Below, piece by piece: positions 1 through 10,484 of a stretch of DNA of 64,000 nucleotides. The first letter of the stretch is position 1, and each line of letters starts with the position of its first letter. The notes beneath the pieces were generated by a model. That model was not told the DNA's origin. It made no database searches and saw only the letters and a program-made list of their open reading frames with translations. Origin of the DNA: Cyanophora paradoxa (lineage: Eukaryota > Glaucocystophyceae > Cyanophorales > Cyanophoraceae). The stretch lies in the NCBI GenBank assembly GCA_004431415.1, contig QPMI01000396.1:49105-113104 (forward strand). The letters are read 5' to 3'. A program made the translations under genes and the position numbers.

Positions 1-599
1 AAATGGACGGACTCTGGAGATCCATCAGGGAGCGTGACAAATTGGCGAATATACGCGAGGACGGTGGGAGGCGTCCAGGTCATCACCGTCGCGGAGTCCG
101 GGCCCACGGTACCCGGAGGTTGGGCTCCCATGTTCCCCGTGTTATCGTCGTCAACGCTGTCGCTCGCGGCATGTACCGGTGCGTTGGCATCTGACGTTGG
201 ATTACTAGGTGGTCAGAGACGACGTTCCAATAGAATATAACTTCGCTAGATCTAAAGTTGCTAGCTCAGGCACTGATAGCGCCTGCACGACCGCACGTCC
301 GTAATAGCGCACCTGCCTCCGGTCGTACTCTCTCGGTTCTCGCCCCTGCTCTCCGAATTAATCGGGTAGCCCGAATATTTAAACTCGATAGGTAATAATT
401 CGCACACCCTCTGATGAGACTTTAGCCTTCTTCGAATTCCGCGTGTTCGCACTTGGGCCCCCGTCCTTCTTTGCAGCAGAAGAGCTCTCCTCGATCACAC
501 TACCCGCCGATTCGTACGCCTCCTCGTCCTCGTACGCGTCCTCCCCATCCGTCTCGCCCTCTACTCAAGGCGCCATGCGTCAGCGATTACTCACATCGC

Positions 600-2518
600 A
601 TCGCTCGACATACCACTACTGGTTTCAGCGTTGTACTTGGGGCAGGTCTTCATGTGATTGGACAGGGTCTTCTTGCTGGCATACGTGCGATTGCAATTAG
701 CAGCGGGGCAAGGGAGACGGTCGTCGTCGGCCTTCTTGCTCGTAGCTTCGGAAGCTGCTGGATAAATTCAATGAGTACCGTTCGCACACCAGCCGGCGCA
801 CATGAGAGGCATGTTTGGCACCTGACTTCCGTTTGCATGCATCAATGTGCGTCCCCTTTCCTTTGAACGTTATGCCACAGTTATCACAAATAAACGGCGC
901 CTGCTTCTTTCGCGCTTTCCCAGACGATCCTGCATCTCAGTCAGATCGGCTGCAGTTATGCATGATGTATGGGGAATGCAGTCAGCGATCGTGACCGTAC
1001 CCCGTGACGCCTCGGTGCCCTTTCCTGCATCAGTCGACTCCGCCCCCTTCGAACCCTCGCGCTGGTTGCCTGCAATTGAGTCTAAGGGGTCGCTCCCTCG
1101 AGGGTGTTCGGGGACCTCTTAAATTCAACGCATCCTGCCGCTCACCAGGCCCTCCAGGTTGACTGTCTATACCTCGAGACTTGCCTGCGAGCATGTGAAC
1201 TGTGACCATCTCGAGTGGATATTACGGTGCACCGGTTGCGTACCTTTCGATGTGGCGACGGGTGGTACGCCCGCCACCTCGCCTGCTTCCTTGCCCTTGC
1301 CAGTACCGCGCGATGACGCCATGCCTGCGGGCTCGAAGGACAATTAACTGCCGTATCCTTGCGACAGACGCTGCTCCCTTCGTTCGTGCACCTGATGAAC
1401 GAACCGTAGTCTGGGGGGGGCTTGATGCCCGCTCTTGTTTCACTTCGTCCGGGCGCCGCCACAGATTGGGCGGCGCAGGGACATTCGATCTCGTGGTTCT
1501 CGCCTGGGGGGGGCTTGATGCCCGTTCTTGTTTCACTTCGTCCGGGCGCCGCCGCATATTGGGCGGCGCAGGGACATTAGATCTTGTGGTTCGCATTGCA
1601 TCGGCGGGCTCGACTTTCGGCTGTACAGCGCGACCATCTTTGTACGCATCAGAACTACATATATCGCGCCAATTTCAAAGTTCCAATGACCGCACCTGTG
1701 CTGTGACGCCGCGGGCTCTTCTCTGATAGGCGCATCCCATCTGCGGCTCCAGCATTGCTGCCGCCTATTACGCCTGGCACCCCGCCCGAGCCTGCCGCAG
1801 AGCCGAACCGAGGTTGTCAGTCGCATCGTTCTAGCGGGGCTGCGCGCATGCACCTGCTATGTCGCCTTGGTCGCTCGAACCTGGTCCTGGGCCAATCGTG
1901 ACGTCACACCGCGAGCCATCGGAGGTCAGTTCCTTCACTCCGGCTGATCCACTATCGCTGCCGCCGGGTGTACATGCGCCCCCGTCCAAGCCTGCCGCCA
2001 ACCCGAAGTTGTCAGTCGCTTCGTTCGAGAGGGGGTCCGGGCAGGCACCTGCGATGTCGCCTTCAGCCGGCGCGCTCGCAGTCTGACTGTCGCCTTCCGC
2101 GGGGTTATTTGCCGTCGCCGCCGCGCGCGCCGTCCCGCCCGTGTCCTTTGCACCTTCTGCCGAGTCCAGATCGATCACTGCTCGATTACAGTCAGCGTCA
2201 GGGCGCGGCGCTCGCTTAGTCTACGGTATCACCTGGAGCTCCGTCGCCTTCGGCATCGCCTGAAAGCGCCGGCGCCTCGCTCGTCGTCTTTCTCGACTCC
2301 ATTGTCTCGTCGGCCGAGTCCAGATCAATCACTGCTCCAGTCCGGTCAACGCCAGCACGCTGCGCTTCCGTGGCACTCTCACCTGATTGAGCCGCTAGCG
2401 CTCCTGCCGTACTGTTCCCTTCCATGTCCCTTTCGGCCGCGCCACCGCCCTCGTCGTCTTGTGCGAGCCTCTCGGTACGATCGTCGCCGGCGTGCGGCGA
2501 ACCACACTCTCGCTCCAT
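600..2518 (-). CDS. Putative multi-exon zinc-finger protein with SUMO-linked motifs
   Basis: I do not recognise the gene as a whole; exon joins are not solved. Read on the minus strand it holds, in order: an acidic, Ala/Gly-rich stretch starting near 2518 (ATG 2516-2518); two copies of an exon-like segment encoding VIDLDSA (about 2313-2345 and 2155-2185), each preceded by an intron-acceptor-like sequence ending GAGCAG; two diverged copies of an EGDIAGAC segment; a 31-residue tandem repeat containing VKQE; and two C2HC zinc fingers, one with CDNC...H...C (835-900) and one with C-x4-C-x12-H-x4-C (640-712), in different frames. VIDLDS followed by acidic residues resembles a SUMO-interacting motif, and VKQE fits the SUMO acceptor consensus. 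A nuclear regulator or a transposon-derived protein are both possible. There are in-frame stops between pieces, so decay cannot be excluded. Confidence 0.4.
1411..1596. repeat. Two-copy 93-bp in-frame tandem repeat
   Basis: Two copies start with a run of eight G followed by CTTGATGCCC (cttgatg at 1421 and 1514), period 93 bp, so exactly 31 codons. Read on the minus strand each copy encodes a basic Pro/Arg-rich unit with the core DEVKQERASSPPQ. Differences between the copies are few and mostly substitutions. Confidence 0.8.
1788..2066. repeat. Diverged duplication, about 198-bp spacing
   Basis: The stretch at 1790-1867 (agcctgccgc ... tgtcgcctt) recurs at 1988-2063 with roughly four in five bases shared. 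A second pair, 2159-2213 and 2313-2366, both start gccgagtccagatc. These are duplicated exon-like segments of the minus-strand gene above. Confidence 0.65.
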
Positions 2519-2759
2519 GTGCACCTAGTGCTGCGGCTGTCAGCTGGTTCCCTGTGGTGATGCTGTGCACGTGCACCCGACGCTCTGGTCTTCAGCTTCC
2601 TTACCTGCTCGCACCTGGCGTCTTACGCGCTTATTCCAACGTGTACCCCTTCGACCAGCCGTCCTGGACGGCTGCTCCCTTAGCTTCATTATAAGCTCAT
2701 ACTCGGAAGCCCGACGTCGACGGGCGGCGGCTGGGCTCCTGGTGCGACACGGGGATTGA

Positions 2760-4704
2760 TCAGGCGGCTGAGGTCCGGATCGCTGGGCGCAGTTACCGTA
2801 GTACGTATACGGGCGGAGACCCGCCAGACGCGTACGTATACGTACACCGGATCCTGAGTACTAGTGGATCGCCGCGCCGGCGCTGCGGCCGGCGCCGGGC
2901 CGCACCTCCGACCCGGGCCGGGCCGGCGGCGGGCCGCGCCCGGCCTGCGGCAATAAGCAAGGCATGAGGAGGACCTGCAAACCCTCCGAATTACCTGCAG
3001 CTGATCGATGTAACATAGCTAGCTACCAATATTAATAGTGCTCTAGATCTCGCCGGGCCTATAGCTAGGCATCCGGATCCGGATCCGGGCCGCGGCCGGT
3101 ACTTTTTTTTGCAAAAGTGGACGTCGCATTGATACACCACGGCACATGTATCAATGTTCTACGTGACGTGCCCTTCCGACCGGTCAACTATCTAGCCGAA
3201 GGTGCTAGCTAGGTGCCGGCCATGGGTCGCGGGCCGCGGCCGGTACGAGGTCCCCCGGCAGCGGGCGCGCGAGGGTAGGAGGTGGAGCTCGAGCGGGCGC
3301 TAAATCTAGTACTAGTACTGATACTTGTTGCGCGTTCATGCAAACAATCCGAATTACCTGCAGCTGATCGATGCAGCACAGCTATATAGCTAGCTACCAA
3401 TATTAATAGCGCTCTTCACGATATTAATTCTGATGATATATACGAAATATTTCAAAATTACGGGCGCCGGCTACTATAGGTATTAAATATTTGAATTCTG
3501 CGTGAAAATTATATATGTTGTCCGGATATCGATCTATCCTTCTGGCATTTTAAACATTTCCGTGCCGGCGGAGACCTGATACAGACCAGAGGCTGCACTG
3601 CCCCGGGGCAGGAATGTTTATTGAGCAAGAAAGTTCACCCCTGCTCGAGTCTCGATCGGCTGAAAAAACTCGCAGGAGCCTGTTTTCCCGGCGTCCGGTA
3701 CAACAGGTACTTGAGGCGGCCTAGCGGACCACCCTGTGCCCCTCCGGTCTCGGCATGTTTGACATGAATTGTCGGGCGTATCGGGCGCATTTAGGCGCAC
3801 TCGGTCCGGCAGATATACCGCCACTTGGTGAGGCGCTAGATTGCATTTTTCGAAAATGTGTTCTTGTCTATTCAATGATTCCTGGTCCACCGGATAGGAC
3901 TCGGATCTTCCTGTACACGTTTCCGGACTCCTAGGGACATGCATATGCCTTGCTAGGATCCGGCGAGAAAACCCGGGTTTTGAGAGGTCGGGACATTTCA
4001 TTTTGGCCTAGGGTGGGCACCCGAACACCCCCAAGTGGGGGAAGGGGAAGGGGTCCTTCCCCAAATAAGTGCCGCCGGAGATTTGTGATTGCTTTAATTT
4101 GTTGTCCTTAATATCACTACCTACGCCGTGCACGTGACGGGGGGTTCGCCACACCGTACTAGTAGTCTCTCAAAAAAGACAAAAAAAGAGATTTCATGTT
4201 TTACAGTAGCCGAAGTACTAGTCTGACGGTACCAAATCCTTTTTTCTAACCAAGCTCATTGATATTCATTTGCATTAACTTATATAATTAGATGCAAATT
4301 TAATCATGAGAATCAATTATCGATCGAGCTAGTTAAATCGATCGGTTTAATCGATCGGTTTAATTGACGTACGATTAATTTAATTCGGTACGTGCGAATT
4401 CGAAGTTCTACGAACGTATATATATATATATATATATAAACGTGCGAAAAAGAGTTTATTTTATAATTATAATGGCCGCCGTATTAGGCTACTAGTAGCC
4501 GGCCCTGCAGCCGGCGCCTGCAAGCTGCGCTGCAGGCTGCAGCTGGTACCGCACGCCGCGGCCTGTATCACTTGCTCGAGGACCCGGGCGTTGAATCGGG
4601 CGCCATGGTCCTTGCACGTTGCAACCCTCCCTGCAAGGAGCCGTTACGTTTTTGTCCCCCACCCCCTAGTACTGGGCTCAGTGGGCTACTAGCCTAGTAG
4701 GGCC
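2760..4704. other. Gene-poor, palindrome-rich intergenic DNA
   Basis: I see no supportable gene. The stretch is packed with short palindromes (GGATCC, CTAGCTAG, GTACGTATAC, CCGCGG). A segment of about 75 bp is repeated directly at 2975-3050 and 3339-3415 (both contain attacctgcagctgatcgat). An AT-rich patch (4240-4460) includes a TA dinucleotide run near 4418-4438. Confidence 0.6.
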
Positions 4705-4757
4705 GCTAGGGTGATTGAAAATTTTCAATCACCCTAGCTGCAGCTTTAAAGCTGCAG
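4705..4757. repeat. Two abutting perfect palindromes upstream of the EF-hand gene
   Basis: Bases 4705-4738 form a perfect 34-bp palindrome centred on AAAATTTT, directly followed, sharing one base, by a perfect 20-bp palindrome at 4738-4757 centred on TTTAAA. Together they occupy 53 bp and end 94 bp before the ATG at 4852. They could extrude as a cruciform or bind dimeric factors; function is unknown. Confidence 0.85.
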
Positions 4758-4851
4758 CGCTCACGCCAGCGCGCATCATTCCGAAGTTCGCACCAGCAGC
4801 GCCCTTGGCCTTCTCTCCGTCGTCACTCGTTCTCCTCAGTAACCAAGCAAC

Positions 4852-6526
4852 ATGGGCAACGCTGTGGTAAGCCTGTGCCCTCTGAGCGCGCGCGCGCATG
4901 CGCGTTTCCATCGTCTCGGAGGCCACCGTCGTTGACGCTGCCGCCCTCGCGATCTGCGCAGGACAAGTGCCAGGACGTCAAGAAGCACGCCGACTACCAG
5001 GCTGCCGATGGCAAGGATGCGTGCGTGCAGATGGATAGGTGTAACGGCCGGACTCTTCAAAGTCTCTGAAGACGCGCGTGCTCCTGCGCAGGGCCCAGGC
5101 GAAGGGTGTCATCGAGGCGGCGCTGAAGGAGAACTTCGACTTCCAGGTGCGCCAGCGCTCCAGACGCGAGCTCGGGGACCAGTCGAGAAACGCTCCGGGA
5201 TCCGACGTCGACCGATCATGATGCGGACGTTGCGCGCAGGGCCACCCGAGCGACTTCCGCGCCATCGACGCGGACGGCAACAACACCCTCACCGCGGCGG
5301 AGCTGCAGAGCTTCTTCGACGCCCAGGGCATCACCGGCTCTGTCAAGGACCTGGTCCGCGTGCCCGACGCCTTGATCTAGATCCCCTGTCATCCATGCGC
5401 GTTCGCGTGTTAATGCTTGCGATTGCCCTGCATGCGCAGATCGCCGTGTACGATGGTCCGCCGGCCCCCGCCGCATGCCTACGCGCTAACGTAGCACCTC
5501 CCTCATGATCATTATCGTGATCTCACGCGCGTGCGGCGCCGGCCCCCAGCGACCAAGGCTCGCTCCGACAACAAGTTCGCGAACGGTGACGGCGACGGCA
5601 AGCTCAGCATCAACGAGTGCGCGTTGCCCCCCGGGACTCAGTACTCCTAAATCAAATCGGCCCCCATCCTCCTCCTAATTATATAACGGCGGGGCGCAGG
5701 TGGGTCAACTGCGGCGGCCACAAGAACGCGGACGAGGCGCAGGATGCGGCGGCGGCGTCCGAGGTCGCCTGCCCCTGCGAGATCCCCAAGTGCCCCAGCG
5801 TGCGCCTCGCGCTCACTGCCCCGACCCCGCGACGTCGACCCGCGCACGCCCCGCTGACGGCGCTGCAACGAAACCCGAACCCGACCGCGCAGGTCGACCT
5901 CAGCCCGCTGCAGCAGCAGATCACGGAGGCGACGGCCAGCATCCTCGCGGCCATCGAGTCGACCAACGCTGCGATTAGCACCGCCCAGACCACCATCCAG
6001 GTCCTAAATTATAATTACTTCTGATTCTCTTTTGATTTCGAATTCGAATTCCCGTCGTGACCCGCGATCGGCTGCAGGGCGACATCGCCAACATCGCCGG
6101 TGACATCGTCGACCTTGAGACGAACATCGACGGCAAGATCGCCGAATCCGAGGCGGACGTGATTGCCGCCGTCAAGGACGTGCGCATGCACCCGCCTCGG
6201 CGAACGATTGATAAGCACATACGCTTGTGCTCACCGCGCTCTCCTCGCGGGCGGGCAGATCGAGTCGCTCGACATCGTCTCCTCGTTCACCCGCAACCCG
6301 AACGTCACCTGCTCGGCCCGCGCCGAGGAGCCGGGGCAGGAGGCCGTGGTGCGCGCGCGCGTCGCCGGCTGCAGCTGCGCGGCAGCGGCGCCGGCCTCGC
6401 TGACGCGGGCGCCGCGGGCAGGTCGCCAACGATTTCGAGGACGACTTCGACACCTACGAGGCGGACGAGCTCGAGCTCGTCGCCGAGGCCGCCGCCGCCG
6501 AGTGCGCCGAGGCCATCGACGCCTAA
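4852..6526 (+). CDS. EF-hand protein with acidic C-terminus, 278 aa, 11 exons
   Basis: Exons: 4852-4866, 4962-5020, 5092-5146, 5240-5353, 5440-5455, 5550-5622, 5700-5799, 5893-6000, 6078-6179, 6259-6348, 6422-6526; the lengths sum to 279 codons and all phases fit. Two EF-hand loops are visible: DADGNNTLTAAE (complete 12-residue loop) and NGDGDGKLSINE (Asn in position 1). A Cys-rich linker (ACPCEIPKCPS) follows, then heptad-like helical repeats rich in Ile/Ala/Thr (about residues 148-215) and a strongly acidic tail ending AECAEAIDA. The N-terminus MGNAVD fits an N-myristoylation signal, so a calcium-dependent membrane-attached role is possible. All introns are GT-AG except that the exact end of exon 10 (6345 or 6348) is uncertain. 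The family beyond EF-hand is not recognised. Confidence 0.8.
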
Positions 6527-7097
6527 GCGCGAGCTAGCCGCTGGCAGCTGCAGCCGGCAGTTTTCAAGGGGATCGCCCCCCTCATCTGCATGCAATGTAA
6601 TCAATGTCAAGTGCATACCACGATGACTGAGCAATTAATTTACATTTACCATGTTCAATTGCGAATTGAGGAGGATAGCTTTAGGGTCGGGGCATGGAGC
6701 TGCAGCTGCAGGGGGGGGCGGGGGGGTATGGGCTGCGACCTCAGGCCGGGAGCCTCTCGTCTCATGATTACGAGCGCCTCTCCGATTGTCGCAGCGCCTC
6801 TCCGATTGCAAGCACCCTACCTTGGAGCTTGCAATTGGATGCTCAGCTATAGTAGACGTCGGACGGTTGCTCGACCTTGCGATTGCATGCGCATCTCCCT
6901 AAACATTCCAGTAGTAATAAGTCAAACTCGCAGCTCGAGCTCAAATTGCGATTACAAGTTGCAATTGTACATGTGACGTCCTGCTTCGCCTCCGCCTCCA
7001 CGTCGTCTTGTTGTTCCTCTTACTTGTCTGCTTCCTGTTATTTATCTTTCTCAATTTTGTCCTCCGCTTCTTAGTGATGTAATTCCTTCCGATATTG
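6527..7097. other. Intergenic; left copy of a 260-bp flanking repeat begins near 6985
   Basis: Bases 6527-6980 show no supportable gene. From about 6985 to 7250 the sequence matches 29405-29660 on the other side of the viral element at roughly nine bases in ten, in direct orientation. Confidence 0.6.
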
Positions 7098-7515
7098 ATG
7101 GTATTTCTAGCTCTGGCTCTTCTTCGTGTCAGTCATCCTCTGTCCCTAGATCTGCTCGATTTATCGTCTATTCTCGAAGTCGATCTGTCTCGAGCTCTCA
7201 GTCTGTGTCTTTTCTTTTTTATTGTCGATTTTGGCTCTTTTTGGATCTCTCGATCGACCCTGGACTCTCCGCCTGCCACTGTCTGCGGGGTACCTCCGCC
7301 ACCGTGTTCGGCGCCGGCTGTCAGTACTTTGCTCGGTAGCTCCCCCGTCGTGGCTCCTCGGGGGCCTCTTCGTCGTCGTCGTTCGCTGGGTTCCGGCTCC
7401 GGGTCAGATTTCTCGCCGGGCTTACCTTCTAGATCTCCTGGCTCTGCTCCTGGGCCCTCAGCTCCGGGACCGGCTTCCCCGATCTCCTCCCGGACTCGTG
7501 GTCGTACCCGTCGCC
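7098..7515 (+). pseudogene. Left part of a Ser/Pro/Arg-rich ORF split by the viral insertion
   Basis: The frame is open from 7098 up to the insertion point and encodes a hydrophobic start followed by a low-complexity Ser/Pro/Gly/Arg tract. Removing the element (7516-29011) and one copy of the target duplication joins it in frame to 29018-29688, giving 363 codons. The product is not recognised and could itself be mobile-element derived, since part of it is repeated on both sides of the insertion. Confidence 0.45.
7510..7515. repeat. Target-site duplication GTCGCC, left copy
   Basis: GTCGCC lies immediately before the TG that opens the element; the identical hexamer follows the closing CA at 29012-29017. 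Six-bp duplications are the rule for polintons/Mavericks. Confidence 0.93.
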
Positions 7516-8075
7516 TGTTGTATACGCATGGACCTCACACCCGGGCAATTCCGCTTCGCTCCATAGCCCCCGATTCCATGCGTTTCAAGTGTATACCTCC
7601 AGCGTTTCATTAGTTATTTCACCATATACGTCTACCCCACCGATCCAGCTACGTCTACTATCCGATTCCCTAGGTCGAAGCCTAGCAATATCTGACGACT
7701 ATACAAGGCAGAGGAGACAACAAGAATAGGCGAAGAGGAGCGCTGCCCCCATGAGCGCGGTCTGCAGAGCAACGTGGCAGAATAGTCTAGACGATATTAA
7801 TGTGTACAATGAAGCTATCAGAGGAAACACGTTTAGGTTAATTTTAGGCGATAATGAAGTGTACATCGAAGCTAACAGAGGAAGCACGTTTAGGTTAATT
7901 TTAGGCGATATAGATGAGTACGATGAAGCTAACAGAGGAAGCACGTTTAGGTTAATTTTAGGCGAAATGATGAGAACATTGAAGCAACCAGAGGAAAAGC
8001 GTTTAGCTCTATCTAGGCGATAATGATGAGTACATTGAAGCACTTCGTGTCCCAAGAGCGCTCTGGTGCGGCCTC
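7516..8075. repeat. Left terminal inverted repeat, 560 bp
   Basis: It starts TGTTGTATACGCATGG and is the inverted copy of 28452-29011; identity ends on both sides at the pentamer GCCTC. It contains a 57-bp tandem repeat (about 7793-8040). Confidence 0.95.
7751..8023 (+). CDS. TIR-borne 90-aa protein with 19-aa repeats (tentative)
   Basis: An ATG-started frame lies wholly inside the left inverted repeat and encodes about three and a half 19-residue repeats with the core EANRGSTFRLILG. The 57-bp period keeps the frame, which argues for coding, and an identical frame exists in the right repeat (28504-28776, minus). The opposite strand is also open over the same stretch, so coding is not proven. 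The repeats may instead be binding sites for the integrase or terminal protein. No family is recognised. Confidence 0.35.
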   Translation: MSAVCRATWQNSLDDINVYNEAIRGNTFRLILGDNEVYIEANRGSTFRLILGDIDEYDEANRGSTFRLILGEMMRTLKQPEEKRLALSRR

Positions 8076-8081
8076 ATCCAC

Positions 8082-8414
8082 TTAATCTGGCTGCTTTTCC
8101 GAAACTGGAGTCTTCTCCTTTCTGAAACTTGATAGCAAGGACTTTCTTCTTTTCATTGGCTTCGGGATATCTGGGGGTGGCCACGACAATCTTCGGCCTT
8201 CATCAAGCCAAGGTACAGGTGAATCAGTTCGAGTAAATGGAGAATTGGACCTAGAAGTCCTGGGTGTGTTAATAGGCGATACCTGAGTTTCTGGGGTGCG
8301 AGAGCCCTCAGTGTCCGATATTTCGAGATTAATGGTCGTCTCACAGCAACTACAATTCAATTTGCTGGTGACGTTGAGATGGAACATATCCATACATTTT
8401 CGAAGCAAATCCAT
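8082..8414 (-). CDS. Hypothetical viral protein, 110 aa, Ser/Thr-Pro rich
   Basis: The first gene inside the left repeat starts at ATG 8412-8414. The N-terminal third has a CSCCE cluster; the middle has many SP and TP dipeptides (SPINTPRTSRSNSPF), possible phosphorylation sites; the C-terminus is basic (KPMKRRKSLLSSFRKEK). Its stop lies 6 bp from the inverted repeat. It is the last gene of the minus-strand fibre cluster. I do not recognise it. Confidence 0.6.
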   Translation of the reverse strand: MDLLRKCMDMFHLNVTSKLNCSCCETTINLEISDTEGSRTPETQVSPINTPRTSRSNSPFTRTDSPVPWLDEGRRLSWPPPDIPKPMKRRKSLLSSFRKEKTPVSEKQPD

Positions 8415-8452
8415 CTATTAATGGAAAAATATAAAAAAACAAAGGAATGCGG

Positions 8453-9283
8453 CTATGGAGCCGTATCGCTGCCGAATATAGGAAAATACCTGTTTGTACC
8501 AACATATTCTGCATATGTGTTCTGTTTAGCAATAGCATCGGTTCTTTCAGCATAAAGGATGCATTTGTAGATACCAAACCTGGTTGCTCTCACCAAGAAC
8601 TGGTAGTCTTCAAGGCCGAAATTTACACCATGATAAGCGATCCCGAAATTATCATAAGGAGTTATTACCACCGTAATATTGGGTGTCCCACCTTCAACCT
8701 GGCAGAGAGCGTAGATATCAGGCGGGATGTCAACGACGACCTTATAATGATCACCAATTTCAACCAGAGAATCAACTACTGATGTTTGCTCATTAACAAC
8801 AATGGGGAAAATCTTGATAATATATGGTGCATTCATGCTGGGAACGTAGGTGCGAATACGCGTTAAATTATCAATCGGGTTTGGTTGATCGTTCACAAAG
8901 AGAGGTGCTCCGATAGCTCCACCAACACGAAGACCATCACCAATATATGCGCCGCCATTTCGACAGTTAATAGCTCCAGAACGAGATTCAAAAGAATAAG
9001 TCGAAATAGGATCGCCGTAGCTGTCTGGATCTCCATAATGTGAGCTGAAATTTGCATTCGTAACTAGCAGCTTTGTAGTTTTGACCACGCCATTATTTTT
9101 ATCGCATCTGAGTTCCTGCAATCTCAGTTTATGGGTGGACCCAAAGGTGTTCATCGTAGGCTGAACTTCTGTTGATTCAAGACCTTCTACATCATCAAAA
9201 GTAGCATGCTGCAGAACGTGATTTGCTGGTGCAGATAGTGAGAGCTGTGCCGTAACAATACGCTCTATTGGAATTTCAGCCAT
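8453..9283 (-). CDS. Fibre protein A (shared N-module, type 1 head), 276 aa
   Basis: One of four paralogues in this cluster. Residues about 30-125 hold the shared module: GLESTE, LQELRCDKNNGVVKTTKLLV, then SGAI...GGAYIGDGLRVGG. The C-terminal half (about 140-276) resembles that of the next gene, 9307-10161, but not the other two; conserved points are the stretches YDNFG and RFGIYKCI. AT-rich sequence precedes the ATG at 9281-9283. By context and by similarity to the paralogues with C1q-like heads, this is probably a host-attachment fibre on the capsid. The role is inferred, not shown by a known domain. Confidence 0.7.
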   Translation of the reverse strand: MAEIPIERIVTAQLSLSAPANHVLQHATFDDVEGLESTEVQPTMNTFGSTHKLRLQELRCDKNNGVVKTTKLLVTNANFSSHYGDPDSYGDPISTYSFESRSGAINCRNGGAYIGDGLRVGGAIGAPLFVNDQPNPIDNLTRIRTYVPSMNAPYIIKIFPIVVNEQTSVVDSLVEIGDHYKVVVDIPPDIYALCQVEGGTPNITVVITPYDNFGIAYHGVNFGLEDYQFLVRATRFGIYKCILYAERTDAIAKQNTYAEYVGTNRYFPIFGSDTAP

Positions 9284-9306
9284 TTTACATTTAAGTAATA
9301 TATAAT

Positions 9307-10161
9307 TTAAGGTGTTGGATCGTCAATAACATCTGGCTCCTGGTAAAATCCGGTTGTAAAGATATCAGCAATATTCACACCACGAAGTGCCGAAACAGCT
9401 GCTATATCTGTTCTCAGTCCCATAATCATAGTATTGTAAACTCCTACCTCAGTGACAAACAAATCATAAGTAAATGTCAAATTGTTATATACACAATATC
9501 CCCGACCGAAATGATTTGATGCTTGAACAAAGAATAGGTAATTGTGACCTGGTTGATTGTTGTTTGCTCTGCACATCGAAAGCATTGCTGTGGGAAGAGG
9601 AATATTCCTTCTCACACGATCAGTTCCTGTAATGGAAACCAACTCTGAATTTTCAAGAGAGACAGATGATGCAACATAGAAGTGAAGAAAAGGTTGCTGT
9701 GCAACAGGTGTATAGAACCGAATTCGTTGTGGATTTTCAACATTTTGTTCAAGGGTATCCGGGACATCATTGTATGCAATCGAAGAAGAGAGTTGACCGG
9801 ACACACGACAACCACCACCAATAAATGCTCCACCTGAACGAATTGTAGCAGCAGCAGAATTCTTGTCGAAATCGAGGGCTTTCAGATCAACACTGTATGC
9901 ATCAGGACCTCCATTTATTGGTTGGAAGAAGTTAGCATTGCTTACGAGTAGTCGAGTTGTTTTAACCACACCTGAGTTCTTGTCAGCTCGAAGTTCTTTA
10001 ACTCGAATCATCGAATTTTTGTCAAAAGAGTTACCATTCGAATTAGGTCTTTCTGTGGATTCTAGACCGCGAACCTCATCATTAACTTCATGCTGGCGAA
10101 AATGCATTGCAGGTGATCCAAGGGAATAGATAGGTAGCTGAACCCGATTATATTCGCCCAT
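9307..10161 (-). CDS. Fibre protein B (shared N-module, type 1 head), about 285 aa
   Basis: This is a paralogue of fibre A. The shared module reads GLESTERPNSNGNSFDKN, then VKELRADKNSGVVKTTRLLV and SGGAFIGGGCRVSG. Its C-terminal head matches that of fibre A (SNHFGRGY, EVGVYNT) but has diverged strongly, as expected for receptor-binding domains. I chose ATG 10159-10161; an in-frame GTG further upstream at 10200 would overlap the neighbouring gene. Spacing to the next genes is short and all lie on the same strand, so they are likely co-expressed late. Confidence 0.7.
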   Translation of the reverse strand: MGEYNRVQLPIYSLGSPAMHFRQHEVNDEVRGLESTERPNSNGNSFDKNSMIRVKELRADKNSGVVKTTRLLVSNANFFQPINGGPDAYSVDLKALDFDKNSAAATIRSGGAFIGGGCRVSGQLSSSIAYNDVPDTLEQNVENPQRIRFYTPVAQQPFLHFYVASSVSLENSELVSITGTDRVRRNIPLPTAMLSMCRANNNQPGHNYLFFVQASNHFGRGYCVYNNLTFTYDLFVTEVGVYNTMIMGLRTDIAAVSALRGVNIADIFTTGFYQEPDVIDDPTP

Positions 10162-10199
10162 TGCTTGTTTTACTAAGAAGGAAAGAAAAATAATGTTCA

Positions 10200-10463
10200 C
10201 TACTCTTCTGTGACATTGTTATACTCAATGCCTTTCTTTACAGTTCCCCTTTGGAATGCCTGTGACACAATTGCTTCCTTTGAGGTTGGTATTTGAACTC
10301 CTGCCGAAATGCAAGATTGAATTTCTTTCTGAACAATCTCATCAATTGCAATTCTTGCCCTGTTGTGAACCACATTATCAATCCAATCCTGAACAGAAGC
10401 AGCACAGTATTCCATTCCCAACTTCTCAATATCAGATAGAACGACTTGGTATATATTTGACAT
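10200..10463 (-). CDS. Small hypothetical protein inside the fibre cassette, 87 aa
   Basis: It starts at ATG 10461-10463 and is predicted to be mostly helical, with the central segment DWIDNVVHNRARIAIDEIV and a C-terminal part SKEAIVSQAFQRGTVKKG. It sits between fibre genes B and C on the same strand. The small helical fold could suit a fibre chaperone or a connector between fibre and capsid, but nothing in the sequence proves that. No family is assigned. Confidence 0.6.
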   Translation of the reverse strand: MSNIYQVVLSDIEKLGMEYCAASVQDWIDNVVHNRARIAIDEIVQKEIQSCISAGVQIPTSKEAIVSQAFQRGTVKKGIEYNNVTEE

Positions 10464-10484
10464 CTCTACTTAATAGAGAGAAAA

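Noticed and set aside
1411-2366. CRISPR-like array from the repeated segments
   Set aside because: Only two copies per unit, unequal spacing and eukaryotic context; the repeats preserve codons.
3618-4001. 127-aa minus-strand frame in the left intergenic region
   Set aside because: Composition is irregular, no motif or splice pattern is visible, and the flanks are palindrome-rich non-coding DNA.
7699-8055. Minus-strand 118-aa frame in the left inverted repeat
   Set aside because: It is the antisense of the 19-aa repeat frame; the 57-bp period keeps every frame open equally, and its ATG would lie downstream of no promoter-like sequence. Neither strand is proven.
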